Below are positions 53,001 through 64,000 of a stretch of 64,000 bases of DNA, piece by piece. Origin of the DNA: Lingula anatina (Eukaryota > Brachiopoda > Lingulata > Lingulida > Lingulidae). The stretch is from the NCBI RefSeq assembly GCF_001039355.2, contig NW_019774070.1, positions 434,001 to 498,000 of the forward strand. The letters run 5' to 3'. Both the position numbers and the translations under genes were made by a program. Within the stretch, counting starts at the first letter, position 1. Each line of letters starts with the position of its first letter. A model generated the notes under the pieces. It was not told the DNA's origin and made no database searches. It saw only the letters and a list, made by a program, of their open reading frames with translations.

Positions 53001-56000
53001 ACTTTCGGGCTCCACATGGGGGCTATCCTGTGAGTTCAGGTTATCTTGCAGTTCCTTAAGAGTATCCATAAGACCCCCATAGTTAGCCCAAAACTGTTCC
53101 CCCACATTAAGGGCCTCCTCCAATGTGCGTGAGCGAACATTAGCGGCGGCTTTCACGGTATCGTGAAGCTGCTCGAGTTCAGTGATTTTGTGCTTTAACT
53201 CTTGTGCTGAAATCAGGCAAAAAAGATCAATACAATTATTTCTTTTTACACAACATAATGTACCCTTAAAATATTGATCTCCTTTCAGAAAACGAGGAAG
53301 AGGAGATCTTTTACTGGGTTATTTGGAAAACTCACTACTGACAAAATATTGCATTTGGCACAGTAAAAATAACAACTGGCAGGCTGCCGAAGAACTGCTC
53401 TGATTCGGAGTAAAGGGGCGGTGTGTGTGTGTGTGGGGGGGGGGACTTACCCTCTGCTTGTCTGTCCTCCTCAGGCACTTGGGCGATAAAGGCAGCTGCT
53501 GCATCTTTGGCGTTGACCAGGGCGTCCCTGCGACGATCAACATCCTCAAGAACATTCTAAAATAGACATCAATACATAGATGTTATAACCACGTAGTTAA
53601 AACTTGTTAAACAATTCTAAATCAAATGAAAATATCTGCTGATGAGTTATCACGTGTTGTGAAAATCTGTTTTTTTTTAAATATTACAACAACAATACAT
53701 TCTTTCTATTTCAGACATATTCATTCTTCAGTTCTTATAGAACCAGATTGAACAGTTTACCACCTTCAGATCTTGTCTTAGTTTTATGCTAAATTATCAC
53801 TAAGAAGTAATGACTCTCGTTATTTGTACGAGGACCTTATTCCGCGTAATCGCAACCACTACCTGCGACTCCGCGATCTGCTCCTTGAGTGGCTCGGGGC
53901 GCGTTGGGACGGGGTCTGCATGAGCAATCTGGTCGTTCAGCGCCTGCAACTCCTCCGACAGGCTATCTAGTGCATCGGTAACCTAAAGAAATTTGGCAGC
54001 TTTTCAATCATCAGAAAGAAAGCCGGGGTGTTATTCCCTAGGCAACACACCACATCGATAATTGTTAGAATTTTTCAACTCCCTCCGCAGTTTTATTAAA
54101 ACGCCTGGTATTGTGTTGCTAAGTAATTACGTGATCAACATTAATAAACTGATCTACCTGTACAGAATTTACACCCCAAGTAGAACACTGTTGGTGTTAC
54201 CAGTCAAGAAAAACTGGCACACATTTCAGGAAGATGTTCTTGTACCAACACGCAGTATTTTTAAGTGAAAAAATAAACATTAAATATACATCAATGTCAT
54301 AGAAAACAAAGGCTGAGTAAGAGACATTACTTGTCCTCCGTGGATAAAAACGGATGTTTTATAATCTTATAATCGCACTTTGATATAAAGTAAGCAACAT
54401 CTTTGCCATAAAATTCAATTAAACATGGTAAAAGCTCTCAAGGGGTCGACTAGGAAAACACTGGCTGTTTTGTACTTGTCATTGTTTCGTAATCATATGT
54501 TAATGAAAGCCCACCGAGGCCAGAAAGTAGGAGATACTGATTTCTGTGGCTAACATCCAGAATTTCTTGGTAAAGCCATACGTGTGTAGGATAATTTACA
54601 GTGTAATTCTGTATCTGGTTTTAGTTTCTCTGGTCTGAAAGTAATTTCTCTAACAACGATAATCTCTATTGATCAGAAGTGACTTCTGGTACACGCATTA
54701 ATCTTGAACAGCGCTTAAGGTAACATAAATGTTCATAGATTTTAGAGGTAAAAAGCAAATGTTATGATGCGAGTACCATGTTGATCATATTCAGTATATA
54801 GCTCTGTCCTATATTACGCGAATACCTCTTCAATCCAGTTTCAATACATTAAGCATCATAAAGAGAGATTGTCGATAATCAAGAAGACGGATTATCAAGC
54901 GTACATCCTGTATACATGTACATTCGGTGCTATATATCTTTAACCTAAAAACGTTCATCGAAGCAGTCCAAAACCGCTGGGTCTATCAACCATATTTCCC
55001 ACTTAAGGGTAATTCTCTGTCAAAGGCACTCTACATACATTAATACATCAAGAAGCATCCGTTATATTTGTAACATGGATAATACCAGCAGGAAACTGGA
55101 CTATGATATACGTTAACATTATATCTAATATTTGGCGATCAGGGTGTGGGTCTGAGCATGAGTCTAAAATGCCTGTATCTATATCAACATATTCAGCCAT
55201 GTGTGTTGACTTTAGTACAACCTACCTCTGATGTTGCTTGCCGGAAGGCATCATCCAGTTCGTTAATCTTCTCTCTCACGGCGGCTTTAACGTCCTCGTA
55301 ACGGCTGTTGATGTTGAGAAGGGTGTCCTGCACCTGGGATCCGTGCTCATCGCTACAGACACCCATAAGCTCCTGCCCCCCTTCATTCAGGTTCTCAATC
55401 TGTGGCTTACGTTCTTCTATCAACCGTTGGGTGTTCTGCGGAGAGAAGAGCACAAAACTGGGGAATGAATCCACCCGTGCCATGTTAATTTTAGTAGCTT
55501 TATATCAAGTATGAAATACCGGTCCCTCACTCACGCCTCCCTCCCCCTCGCCCATTTCCTAAGATTCCGTGGCTAGAAGCCGCCCTAGAAGCAGCCCTAC
55601 CGGCGTAGCACCTTGTAGACCATGTTGACGAGTCACTCTGCTATTCCGAGTGATTTTCCAGCAAATAACATTCAGCTGGTTGGTTGAATTAAGCCTGACA
55701 ATCGATTTTTTGTTCGTCTGTATCTATACATAAGTAAGGCCTGCTGCCTAGCTAGGACTGAGTTCGCAAAATCCTACTGATCCTCGTCACTTCCACTCTT
55801 AGCCATCAGGAAACGTTGCGTTCTTAAGCTAATGGAAAGTCAAATTGATTCAACGCAACGAAATCCTTCAATATGAGCTCATAAATAGACATCTTGGGAG
55901 AAATGAGATGTAAGGTTATACCGCAGGTCACGGAGCCTTATCCTAACTGAGCCGAGAATACTAGTGTAAACGACAGATATATACATAATCAAGTGAGATC

Positions 56001-59000
56001 TTTATTTCAATCATATGGATTAAGAGAATACATACATTACCGGGCTGGGTTTGTGTTTCGTTTATACGGATTAAAAGGGCATATGTGAAGCCGTGCTTCC
56101 CGCATTTAAGCTAATAGGATCTATCTATTACAAAACATACACCAAGAACCGCGTTTTGTTTATGTACATTCAATATAGACATTTTGATACGTAATGTCAA
56201 ATGAAAAAAGAGTGTTCAGAAAGCGATTGAAAGTATGTAAAATGCAGGTATATCCGTAACGATGTATTTTTTACATCTATTAAATTGTTCTACGTTTTGC
56301 AAGTTGCAAAAAAGGTTTTCCCAGTCTATGCATTCAATACAGACAGATAATGTGAGTCTGTAAAATGATTCAGGGATCAATTTAGGATCCTACCGGGATT
56401 TAAAAAACCTCCCTACTTTGATTTTATCCAATTAATGATACTTAATACTTAAAAGGTCACAAAGGTAAGGTTCCTTCTTTACATATTAAAATACAACCCT
56501 AAAGATTGTATAGACAGAAACACCTCATTTTAAATTGGAATCAGACAAAACGATGACTTCATGCATCTCTAAATCCTTCTCGACTGATTCATCAATTGTT
56601 ATCAGTTTAAAAACGTGATCTCATTCATATAAATATTCCACTTCCTTTGTGTATCGATTCTATGACCTCATGCTGCAACATTCCACCTGTCTGTTAAATA
56701 ATTCCATCTCATCTTTCTCTTGGATATATTCAGCGCTGTGAAAAGTCCTATTCTATTCTACAGGCGGTCTAATATTGGATACACAACAATTAATTTAATT
56801 ATACTACTATTACCCTTAATCTGAAAAGATCCCGGTATGAATCCAATTTATTGATTAGAGAAAAGTGTCACTGCATACTTGTGTCTTCAGGGGAAGTCAT
56901 CAGTTATTATAATTAATGCGCTAAACGGAGTTAAGGGTATTCAAGAAGAGAAGTGAGATTTCGATTCGGAAGGTTTTACAATTTCCTTTCTTTATGAAAG
57001 CACTGTTAAGCATATTGATTCATTTCACTGTATACAAGAATGAGTCAGACGGCCGATGAAGCACAAATAGGATAAGGAGTCAAAGTTTGGCATTGCGATT
57101 TTATGATACGAAAAATGTATTGATTTTCAAGGAACTCAATGTATGACTTCAGGGGAATAAGACTATTACCTTGACTTGCTCTTGTTGTTTCTTTATCTGG
57201 TCTGCACTTTGACCCGCCGCGTCTAGTCCCTGAATCTCGGATTCAACATCGGTAAGCCAGACTCGCAAATCCGATTGGACGTCGTTAAAGTGACGAACCA
57301 ATGGTGACGCATCTTCTAAAAGTCGCAACCTATCTTCGCTCAGCTTACAAACTGAGTCAGCCTGGCTTCGAATTTGTTCCAATCTGTTCTTCACGTTATC
57401 AGCCTCTTCGCTGGTGGTGTCTCTGAGCATCACATTGCATTTATTTACCAGATCTCGGATTCCGTTTTTCTTTTGATCCAATTCAGCATGTAGCGCCTAA
57501 GAAAAGAAAATCGATAGATTTGAATAATGACTTTCCCACCAACAAATCTAGAAGAATTGGCAAGAGTGTGAGAAAACGTGCAGCAACAATGTGAGAATAC
57601 CGAGAATACACAAATGTCACTAATGAAGGTGAGTTGTATTATTACTAAAACTGCAATAGTCAATGACAAACGCGTCTTGGAGCTTCGAACATCGAATTTC
57701 GTGGAACCCTCTACGCAAACAATATCAGGTATAAATATATAGTGACCTACCTGTTGGTTTCTTAACTGCACACTAAGAGTCTCTGGCTCGATACTGATTG
57801 GGTCGGAGGTGTTAATTTCTGCTTCAGCTTTGTCCAAGAACTTGACAGCTTCGTCGATTTCCTGGAGAGCCTAATAAATACCGAAAAAATCACAATTCTT
57901 AGTATGTAATAATACACTTCAATGTGCTATATTGCTTGAACAACCAAAAAGCTAATAAACAGCACGGAGTTGGCATTTGAAATATCATTCTACACTGCAC
58001 AACGATTCTAGTATATCAGCCACAGGGATCCTTATATACAGCTACATATTAATGCCAGGCCAAGGTGTACTGTGGTTCAATTTGACACGCATATCTTTCC
58101 TAATCCTCGCCCGAGGCAGCCTCCTGTGCACGAAAAAAAAAAATAGATAACATTCACTTAAATCCCAAATGACACAACTGCTGAGCAAATGATATGACCA
58201 GGAAAAAATATGAACATGCAAGAAAAATATGAATAACAGGTAGACAACTTACTTCCATAGAAATGAGTTGCACCAACATTTCTGTCAGACTGTGCCATTT
58301 TGCATGGACGTCGGCGATGGTCTCTCTTAAACTGTTCTTGTCACCTGTCTTTGGGCTGTCAACAAGCTCTTTTCCTGTGTGTTTAATTTCGTCCAAATCC
58401 GTTTGCTTTGCTTGCTTTTGACGATACAATTCCTCGATTTTGTCTTTAGCGGAGAAAGTTCCGATTTCAGTGGCCTTCTTTAGTACTCCAACAGTGCTTC
58501 CAATCCATGTTTCAACCTGCTGCACCGATCTTTGAATATTACCCATTTTACTCATGACGTCATCTTGGTCGTCTGCCCGCGCTTTCATCGCCTCTTGGAT
58601 TTTCTCAAAACGATCGTGTGCTTCGTTTAGTTTACTTTCGGTGCCGGGGACACCCTCGGCCTGTTTGGCAAGTGTCTCCATGTGTGTCCTACGATTGTTG
58701 ATTTCAGACTGCAAAACTCTGTGCTCATGGAGTTGCTGGTTCAGGTTTTCCTTGTTAAGGCTCACAGGTGGCAGACATTGAAGTCGGTTCTCTGTATCTT
58801 CTAGCCATGTTAGCATCACGTCAATACCATGGGAGATGTCCTGGCTTTGCACGAGCATTTGGTTGAGCTGGGCATTCTTTTGGTCGTATTGGTCTTGGAT
58901 AGCGTTGTATCTTCCCTCCATTAAAGCAACTACTGTTGCTATCTCCTGTGCTTTATCTTTTGTCTCGTTGCTTTCTAGGAAGTCAACCAATTCACCGCCA

Positions 59001-62000
59001 ACACTTTTAAGATCGTCCACCAGTTTTCCTTGTGATGCGACATCCGCGTTATAAATTGACAAAAGCTCTATCTCTTTTTGTATCTTCTCCGGCTCAGGCT
59101 CTACTTCCTCTGGCTTGACATTAGCAATTTGTTCCTCTGTTTCAGGGAACCAGTCTTGTAGCTCAGCTTGGATTTCTTTGAATTCTTTACATTTTTCGAC
59201 GGTATCTGTGAGCTGAGCCATCAAACCCATGCAGTTTGTTAACAGTGCTTTATACTTTTCATTAACGGCTTGTAATTCTTGGTCGATCACTCGAGCTGCT
59301 TCGTCGTTCTCGGCCCCCGAGTTGTCTCTCTGCAGGTGAATGCCCTCACGGAATACTTCAAGTCCTTTTTCATAATCCTAAAAACATGCAAAAGAAAAAA
59401 AATATCCGATTAAATACTTCACTGGCACACACTTTGAATATCGTATATATTTTCAGATAATATTACAATGCCAGGTTGACATTTGAAGTTTTCCAATTTT
59501 ATGTGTGTTCTACTGATGTGTTAGCAGTTATTTGGAACTGTTTTTCATATTTTCACATTATGTACAATTTTGTGTTGGAAAAGAAGTGTATGTGTGTGGA
59601 CGCACACTTTTAAGCGAGCTCAGCTGACTGAATAGGCTGAACACTGAGCGCGTCACTGGTGTCAATTTTACATCCTTAATCCCACTTCTCTTCTCTATCA
59701 TTATTCCTGCTGAATCAATATGCATTGTCTGATATCCCTCCAGACCGCCTTGAATTTCGCAGACAGCACAATCAATACGTAAATTCCAAGAACGCAAGTA
59801 CAACATTACCAATTACAGATTGCCGACTGACAACATTACAGCCATCATCAGAAAATAGACTCATGTGGGAATATGTGGCCATTTGTGAGCTTCGATGTTC
59901 TTTTGATAATAGCCATAGTGAAAACAAAAATAGCTACATTTTGCAGTCGCTTTATAAAGTTCAGACATGGTTTCGTTATCAGAGTACTCGTTCAGTTACA
60001 TTTAGTAGTGATCGAAATAAAATCTTGTTTATCACTTCTATCAAATGCCTTTCATACCTGACTGTCATTTTTGAATTGAGAACCTTCATTCATTAGTTCG
60101 GACAAATTGCTCTCTTTCAACATGGCCTCATCAGCAAAACTCTGAAAGTATAAATTGCGATTCCTTTTTTAAATAAAAACGACACTGCACAGTGCAAAAA
60201 GTCCATTATACATAAAACAGAGGTTAAAGAATCTTGTGGAAAAATATTTTATTGAAATTGAAAATAACGAAACGGATAATCAATTTCATTTTCGCAGAAA
60301 TACCCCTAAGTTTTCATTGACCAGGATTAACCGATCGCCTCACCTTAAAAGCTTCTGAATGTTGTTGCAGATTATCTAAATCTGTCAGAGCTTTCTGCAT
60401 TTCTCCAATGGTCTGTTCTCCCTGGGTCAGCCACTCATCAAAACTTTCTAAGTTCTCGTAGAAGTCTTGAAGCTGGTGCAGCAGAGCCTCCAGGAGTTTC
60501 ATTCTAGCCTCCGCCTGACTGTATACCTAAACAAAAGAAAAGCGCTTCATAGGCAAATGGTTTTGAAATATTTTGATGCAATATCACCCAAAAAAATCAA
60601 GAAATGCGGACACTCCTTCAGTTATCAAAAATACATCAATAACATAAAGGTATTGTGAAACTTATAACAACTTTCTAAAATTTCTTTTTACACATTATCA
60701 ATCACAATGGCTGTTATTCGTAGAAAGGCCAATTTTAAGCCATAATTTTAACTGTGTCCAGTGTATAGCATTACATGTACACGTATATCTGGCGGAATAA
60801 ATTTAAATCAGAATGATGGAATGATCCCTATGATTTGTCACTGTTGTAACCTAACGACTCAATGAACACACATTCCTCCTTCACTTGACACCTCAAAGCC
60901 TCTATAACACGATATATGGCAATAAGATTCAAGGGACTGGACAAAAGTATTTCTTCGACATAACAAACAAAAATATACGTATACGAGAAAAGTTTACTTG
61001 AAGATAGATGGTACACCGAGATACTGTCCAAAACATTTAAGACACAAAAGGAATTGTGTTGGATTAGTTTTGAGTGCAATTTGTCAGCCAATGGGTCTCA
61101 CATACCAGAATATAGCCAATGAAAGAAACAAGAGATCGCTGCAAGTTTCTGGCACTCTGCGGAAATAGAATTAGTAAAATGTTAGTTTGAGACAATTTTC
61201 AAAATCTACAGCCTTTCCTCTCATGCCATGCAGAACCTTGCTGCAATCCCTCTGCCTGAATTGTAGGTATATGCCTAGTATATTGGTTACAATTTTTATC
61301 ATGCATTTTTGATGATGTTTTCTTATCATGTTGCCAAAGTTTTCATCGCTTGGACAATAAATTAAACGTATATCATGCATTCTGTAAATCGATGGGATCT
61401 TACTTTCCTGTTAACGAACTGTTGTTTTAGCATATAATTCAGCTCGTACCAAGGCCCTATCCCTCACAATGCTTATGTCAACGAGCACCATGCACGAAAT
61501 GTAGCAATGCACTGTGTGAACAGTACATCTGGTCCACTATACGCCTGTTTAATTAATCAAAATTTCTTGAATTTTCACTCCAAAAGAATGAATAAAAGTT
61601 AATCTAATCTGATAAAAATCAAAATCTCTTTTAAATTTCTAAATATCACTATAACGAGAACCGTTACCATGCTGAAAACCGATCCTCTTTGCACTTTATA
61701 TATATGGAAATGATCTAATACAAGGGATTCCATAATCGAATATGCTACGCGGCCACGCGCACCGCTTGCAACAAGGTGGGATCCCCACAAAAGTGAATAA
61801 AAGTGACAATATAAGCCATTCTCCAGAATCCAGCACTGTAACACTTAAATATTCTACGTAAAACAATATTATGTTCAACATCTCCATCAGTTGTTTTTGA
61901 ACATTTTCCACCACAAGACCATTTCCGTCTCTTCATGCAAAAAACAAGTAACATTGAGAATGGTAAAACCTACAAGGCACGTGGTGGTTTATTGCACGAG

Positions 62001-64000
62001 TCACTTACGATTAGGACTCTTACTCCGAAATCACAACACAAAAACTTCTCAATTTATATTATTACCCGAACCCCAAACTAAATTTTACTAACCGCTTCGA
62101 ATCGGAGCTTGAGGTCCGATGTAGCAAAACGCAGTTTCTGGTACTGATGTTCTGATGCCTCGTCTCGACTTGAATTCTTTGCATTTTCGAGGAGCTCTTG
62201 CGCCTGTTCTAGGAGGAGCTCTATAGGGTCCTGGTGGTTTTCGACGTCTTTCAAAAGATCCTGCGAGAGAAAAAATGGTTAACGTGGACGTACAAATATC
62301 ATTATTGATTCTTGTAAAGTGTCAGGGAGAAAGAAAATAAAACGATGAATAATAGATATGGCATAATAGAACAATGTACACAAGGCTTGGGACAGCATAC
62401 CAAACATTTACCAAATGCAAATGATATTTTGCTTTGGACAAAGAAAATGAGAGATGCAGACAAATCATTATCAAATATCTATTTATTGGCAAACAAATAG
62501 TACTTAAAAAATAACAACAACATACAGAGTAACCCCAGAAAGCATCAAAGTGCACTGATTTTAATAACAGTAGACCTATAAGCGTCTATAATTTATTATG
62601 TAGGGAGCAATCACATAAAGAATTATATATATATTGTCAACGGTCACCATCTGAAACATCCTCAAAGCTATAGTGAATTCGTTAATGTATGCACAATAAC
62701 TGATTATTTCCGACTCCACTATCCAAATAATGTTATCAAAATAATGCAACGTACATCGAATGTTAAAGCCTTATTAAATCTACAGTTATATTACATATTG
62801 GAAATTTAAATTAAAATGCAAAGGAAGACGTGCCCATTCTATGTCGTGTATTTCAGTTAAATGCCTTACCTCTTGATCGTCAGCTTGTTTTCTAAGCTCA
62901 TCTGAATCTTCTGACGGAGGTTTCTGCATTCCCAATTCTACTTCTTTTTCTCCTACCCACTTCAGTTGATACGATATATCCATGAGTGTCTTCAGAGACT
63001 CGTTCACCTCGGGCAAAGAGAGAGTCCCAGTCTTTGGGTCGTAGCACAACACAGTTTGCGGAGATAAAAGGTTCTCGTCAAGAGCTTGCCTCAGAGTCAT
63101 TTCTGGTCTACCTGGTATTTTCAGGATGGAGTCGTCGTATGCTTTTCCCTTAGCTTGCAGTTCCTGCAGCGTGAATCTCTCCTCTATGAACTCCTCTGGA
63201 TTGATTCTGGGGTTGATCAGGTCTCTCTTCGCCGCGATAGAAATGCTAATATCACGACCGGAGGGGTCAACAAATTTGCCAGTTTGGGGATTAAACTGCC
63301 CCTGATCTATAGACACAGCCAGCGTGACGACCTCATTGCCAATTTTATCTACAAAAAATACATAATTTGGATCGAAATGACCATTATCCACCGCCTCTTC
63401 AATTGTCATTTTTTGTTTCGTTTTAGGATCGACATAATTCCCGTCCTCGTCGAGGAGTTTCTGATCATGCATGGCTCCAAGTGACATGGCATCCAGGGCC
63501 TTGAAGATCTCCTTGGCGGTCTCGGTGGCTATATTTCCAGAGGTCACGGCCTCGGGGATTGCCACACCAAAGCTCTCGTCTTGATCAGCATTCACGTAGG
63601 CGACTTCCGGGATGTCCAACAGACCGGATAGCACCGCCTCCTTAACGGATAGGTCTTGATTAGTAATTGGGTGTTTAACCCCGGTAATGTTGGTATCCAT
63701 GTGAGGTTCGAGGTGTTTAGTATGTCTGTGCGGTCCATTATAGCCTCCGAGTCCACACGGGGGTCAATCAGTTGTTTTTCAACAGCAGCTGTAATTGACA
63801 GTTCATTCCCGGTACTGGGGTCAATAAACCGACCCGTGTCCTCATTAAATTTCCCATCACTAATAGCGCGACCGAGACTGCTGACTTTTTGCTCAGGGAT
63901 GTCGTAATAGTAAATTTTGTAGGGATCGAGGTACCCGTCGGCAACGGCTGAGCGGAAGCGTACTTTTAGCCCCGTGGTTGGATCGACGAAAAGGCTCGTA
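38218..64000 (-). CDS. MACF1: Spectraplakin (MACF1/dystonin/Shot family), 3' part, 34 exons
   Basis: Giant cytolinker that joins actin to microtubules; the actin-binding and plakin domains lie beyond the window. About 2,550 codons are present. Exons, 5' to 3': 64000-62870 (open), 62260-62093, 60526-60344, 60141-60058, 59377-58253, 57870-57751, 57496-57170, 55435-55226, 53982-53863, 53556-53451, 53206-52974, 52598-52374, 51946-51677, 51377-51222, 50980-50786, 50302-50003, 49750-49595, 49248-49042, 47901-47785, 45140-44968, 44680-44521, 44313-44143, 43972-43847, 43637-43494, 43170-42982, 42771-42680, 42392-42260, 42021-41859, 41589-41486, 41191-41063, 40720-40603, 39934-39803, 39352-39083, 38354-38218. 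All junctions are GT-AG with matching phase. The order plectin repeats, spectrin rod, EF-hands, GAR, SxIP tail identifies the family. Most invertebrates have one such gene, so MACF1 versus dystonin cannot be distinguished here. Confidence 0.93.
40603..41191 (-). CDS. Spectraplakin GAR (GAS2-related) domain
   Basis: Two exons (41191-41063, 40720-40603). The protein runs [18 protein letters not shown], then [13 protein letters not shown], then [19 protein letters not shown] and FLETHDPCR. This is the GAR fold of GAS2 and spectraplakins, with the Cys cluster that can bind zinc and the signature VMVRVGGGW. The domain binds and stabilises microtubule lattices. A short basic stretch, RSKRAKRP, precedes it at the exon start. 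Confidence 0.92.
41486..42021 (-). CDS. Spectraplakin EF-hand pair
   Basis: Exons 42021-41859 and 41589-41486. The lead-in [19 protein letters not shown] and [12 protein letters not shown] match the family closely. EF1 has loop [12 protein letters not shown], with Lys at loop position 3 and Asp at 12 where acidic and Glu residues are usual, so calcium binding is probably weak. EF2 has loop [12 protein letters not shown], which keeps Asp1, Asp3 and Glu12. In the family the pair packs against GAR and can modulate microtubule binding. Confidence 0.92.
42260..53556 (-). CDS. Spectraplakin rod, C-terminal part (spectrin repeats)
   Basis: Eighteen exons from 53556-53451 to 42392-42260. The products are amphipathic helices typical of spectrin repeats, with the conserved Trp in segments such as [31 protein letters not shown] and [13 protein letters not shown], and with LKNKWTIV and LQNKWRAVW in helix A/C positions. 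The segment [18 protein letters not shown] and the pair LLEELLAW...DPIPEDM match the last vertebrate MACF1 repeats. Exon 42771-42680 is short and basic ([10 protein letters not shown]), where vertebrate paralogues carry a variable linker. It serves as a flexible spacer between the two cytoskeleton-binding ends. Confidence 0.9.
45141..47784 (-). other. Longest intron resolved between spectraplakin rod exons
   Basis: 2.6 kb without a convincing coding exon. The flanking exons join in phase 0 to give a continuous repeat (QFMDDLK then [14 protein letters not shown]). It contains a TA microsatellite at 46976-47003. Other long introns (55436-57169, 60527-62092, 47902-49041) also looked empty. Confidence 0.6.
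46976..47003. repeat. (TA)n microsatellite
   Basis: Fourteen TA units inside the 2.6-kb spectraplakin intron. Confidence 0.95.
53863..62260 (-). CDS. Spectraplakin rod, N-terminal part (spectrin repeats)
   Basis: Eight exons from 62260-62093 to 53982-53863, all in phase 0. The 1,125-nt exon at 59377-58253 encodes about 375 residues, roughly three and a half repeats, without an intron; neighbours are 84-327 nt. Spectrin-repeat features are clear: [39 protein letters not shown] and [13 protein letters not shown] carry the invariant Trp, and Glu/Lys/Gln-rich heptads lie between. Together with the C-terminal half the rod is about 1,830 residues, enough for some 16-17 repeats at about 110 residues each. 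Confidence 0.9.
62870..64000 (-). CDS. Spectraplakin plectin-repeat exon, open at the window edge, with frame break
   Basis: Encodes plectin-type repeats, recognised by recurring units such as [40 protein letters not shown] and DEDTG/DPSTG turns. In spectraplakins these occur between the plakin domain and the rod in some isoforms and bind intermediate filaments in plakins generally. The final 39 residues (about [15 protein letters not shown] onward) leave the repeat pattern and lead into the rod at the donor GAG, then GTAAGG. Upstream of about 63700 the repeat continues in a different frame ([17 protein letters not shown]), so one base appears to be missing between 63675 and 63702. The Met at 63700 is internal, not a start. 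Confidence 0.85.

Noticed and set aside
59725-60096. 123-codon plus-strand open frame
   Set aside because: It overlaps minus-strand spectraplakin intron and exon sequence and has no features of its own.
63698-63700. ATG at 63700 as a start codon of the plectin-repeat protein
   Set aside because: Plectin-repeat coding continues upstream to the window edge, in another frame; the Met is internal to a large gene.

Overview
The window is metazoan nuclear DNA. It is AT-rich, its genes are split by many GT-AG introns, and it carries microsatellites, short inverted-repeat elements and a cluster of eukaryotic tRNA genes. A lophotrochozoan, most likely a bivalve mollusc, fits best. The neuropeptide precursor ends in GGGRY-amide and GGRF-amide, as oyster cholecystokinin-type peptides do, and the palindrome TACATGTA recurs often. 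The species call is inference.

Layout. Positions 1-5.8 kb hold no recognisable gene but include a 0.96-kb element bounded by 111-bp inverted repeats. A cholecystokinin/sulfakinin precursor lies on the minus strand at 5.88-6.46 kb in one coding exon. A TATA box, CCAAT boxes and a splice donor on the same strand near 17.7-17.86 kb suggest its promoter and a non-coding first exon, which would leave an 11-kb first intron at 6.5-17.7 kb. From 20.46 to 24.32 kb the minus strand carries an eight-exon gene I assembled: two calmodulin-like EF-hands followed by a long C-terminal region I do not recognise. Head to head with it, on the plus strand from about 25.3 to 35.4 kb, is a 21-exon ankyrin-repeat gene (709 residues) in which all 20 introns between coding exons are in phase 0.

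Three tandem tRNA-Gln(CTG) copies, the middle one broken, sit at 36.28-36.93 kb in the gap between two convergent genes. From 38.2 kb to the window end the minus strand carries the 3' part of a spectraplakin (MACF1/dystonin/Shot family). I resolved 34 exons, about 2,550 codons. In protein order they encode plectin-type repeats, a spectrin-repeat rod, two EF-hands, a GAS2-related (GAR) domain, and a Ser/Arg-rich tail with an SxIP motif. The plectin-repeat exon contains an apparent one-base frame break near 63.68-63.70 kb.

The genes are functionally independent as far as the sequence shows: a secreted neuropeptide, a calcium-binding protein, an ankyrin scaffold, tRNAs and a cytoskeletal cross-linker. 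The exon models were made by eye, from open frames plus GT/AG borders whose phases had to match; no transcript data were available.
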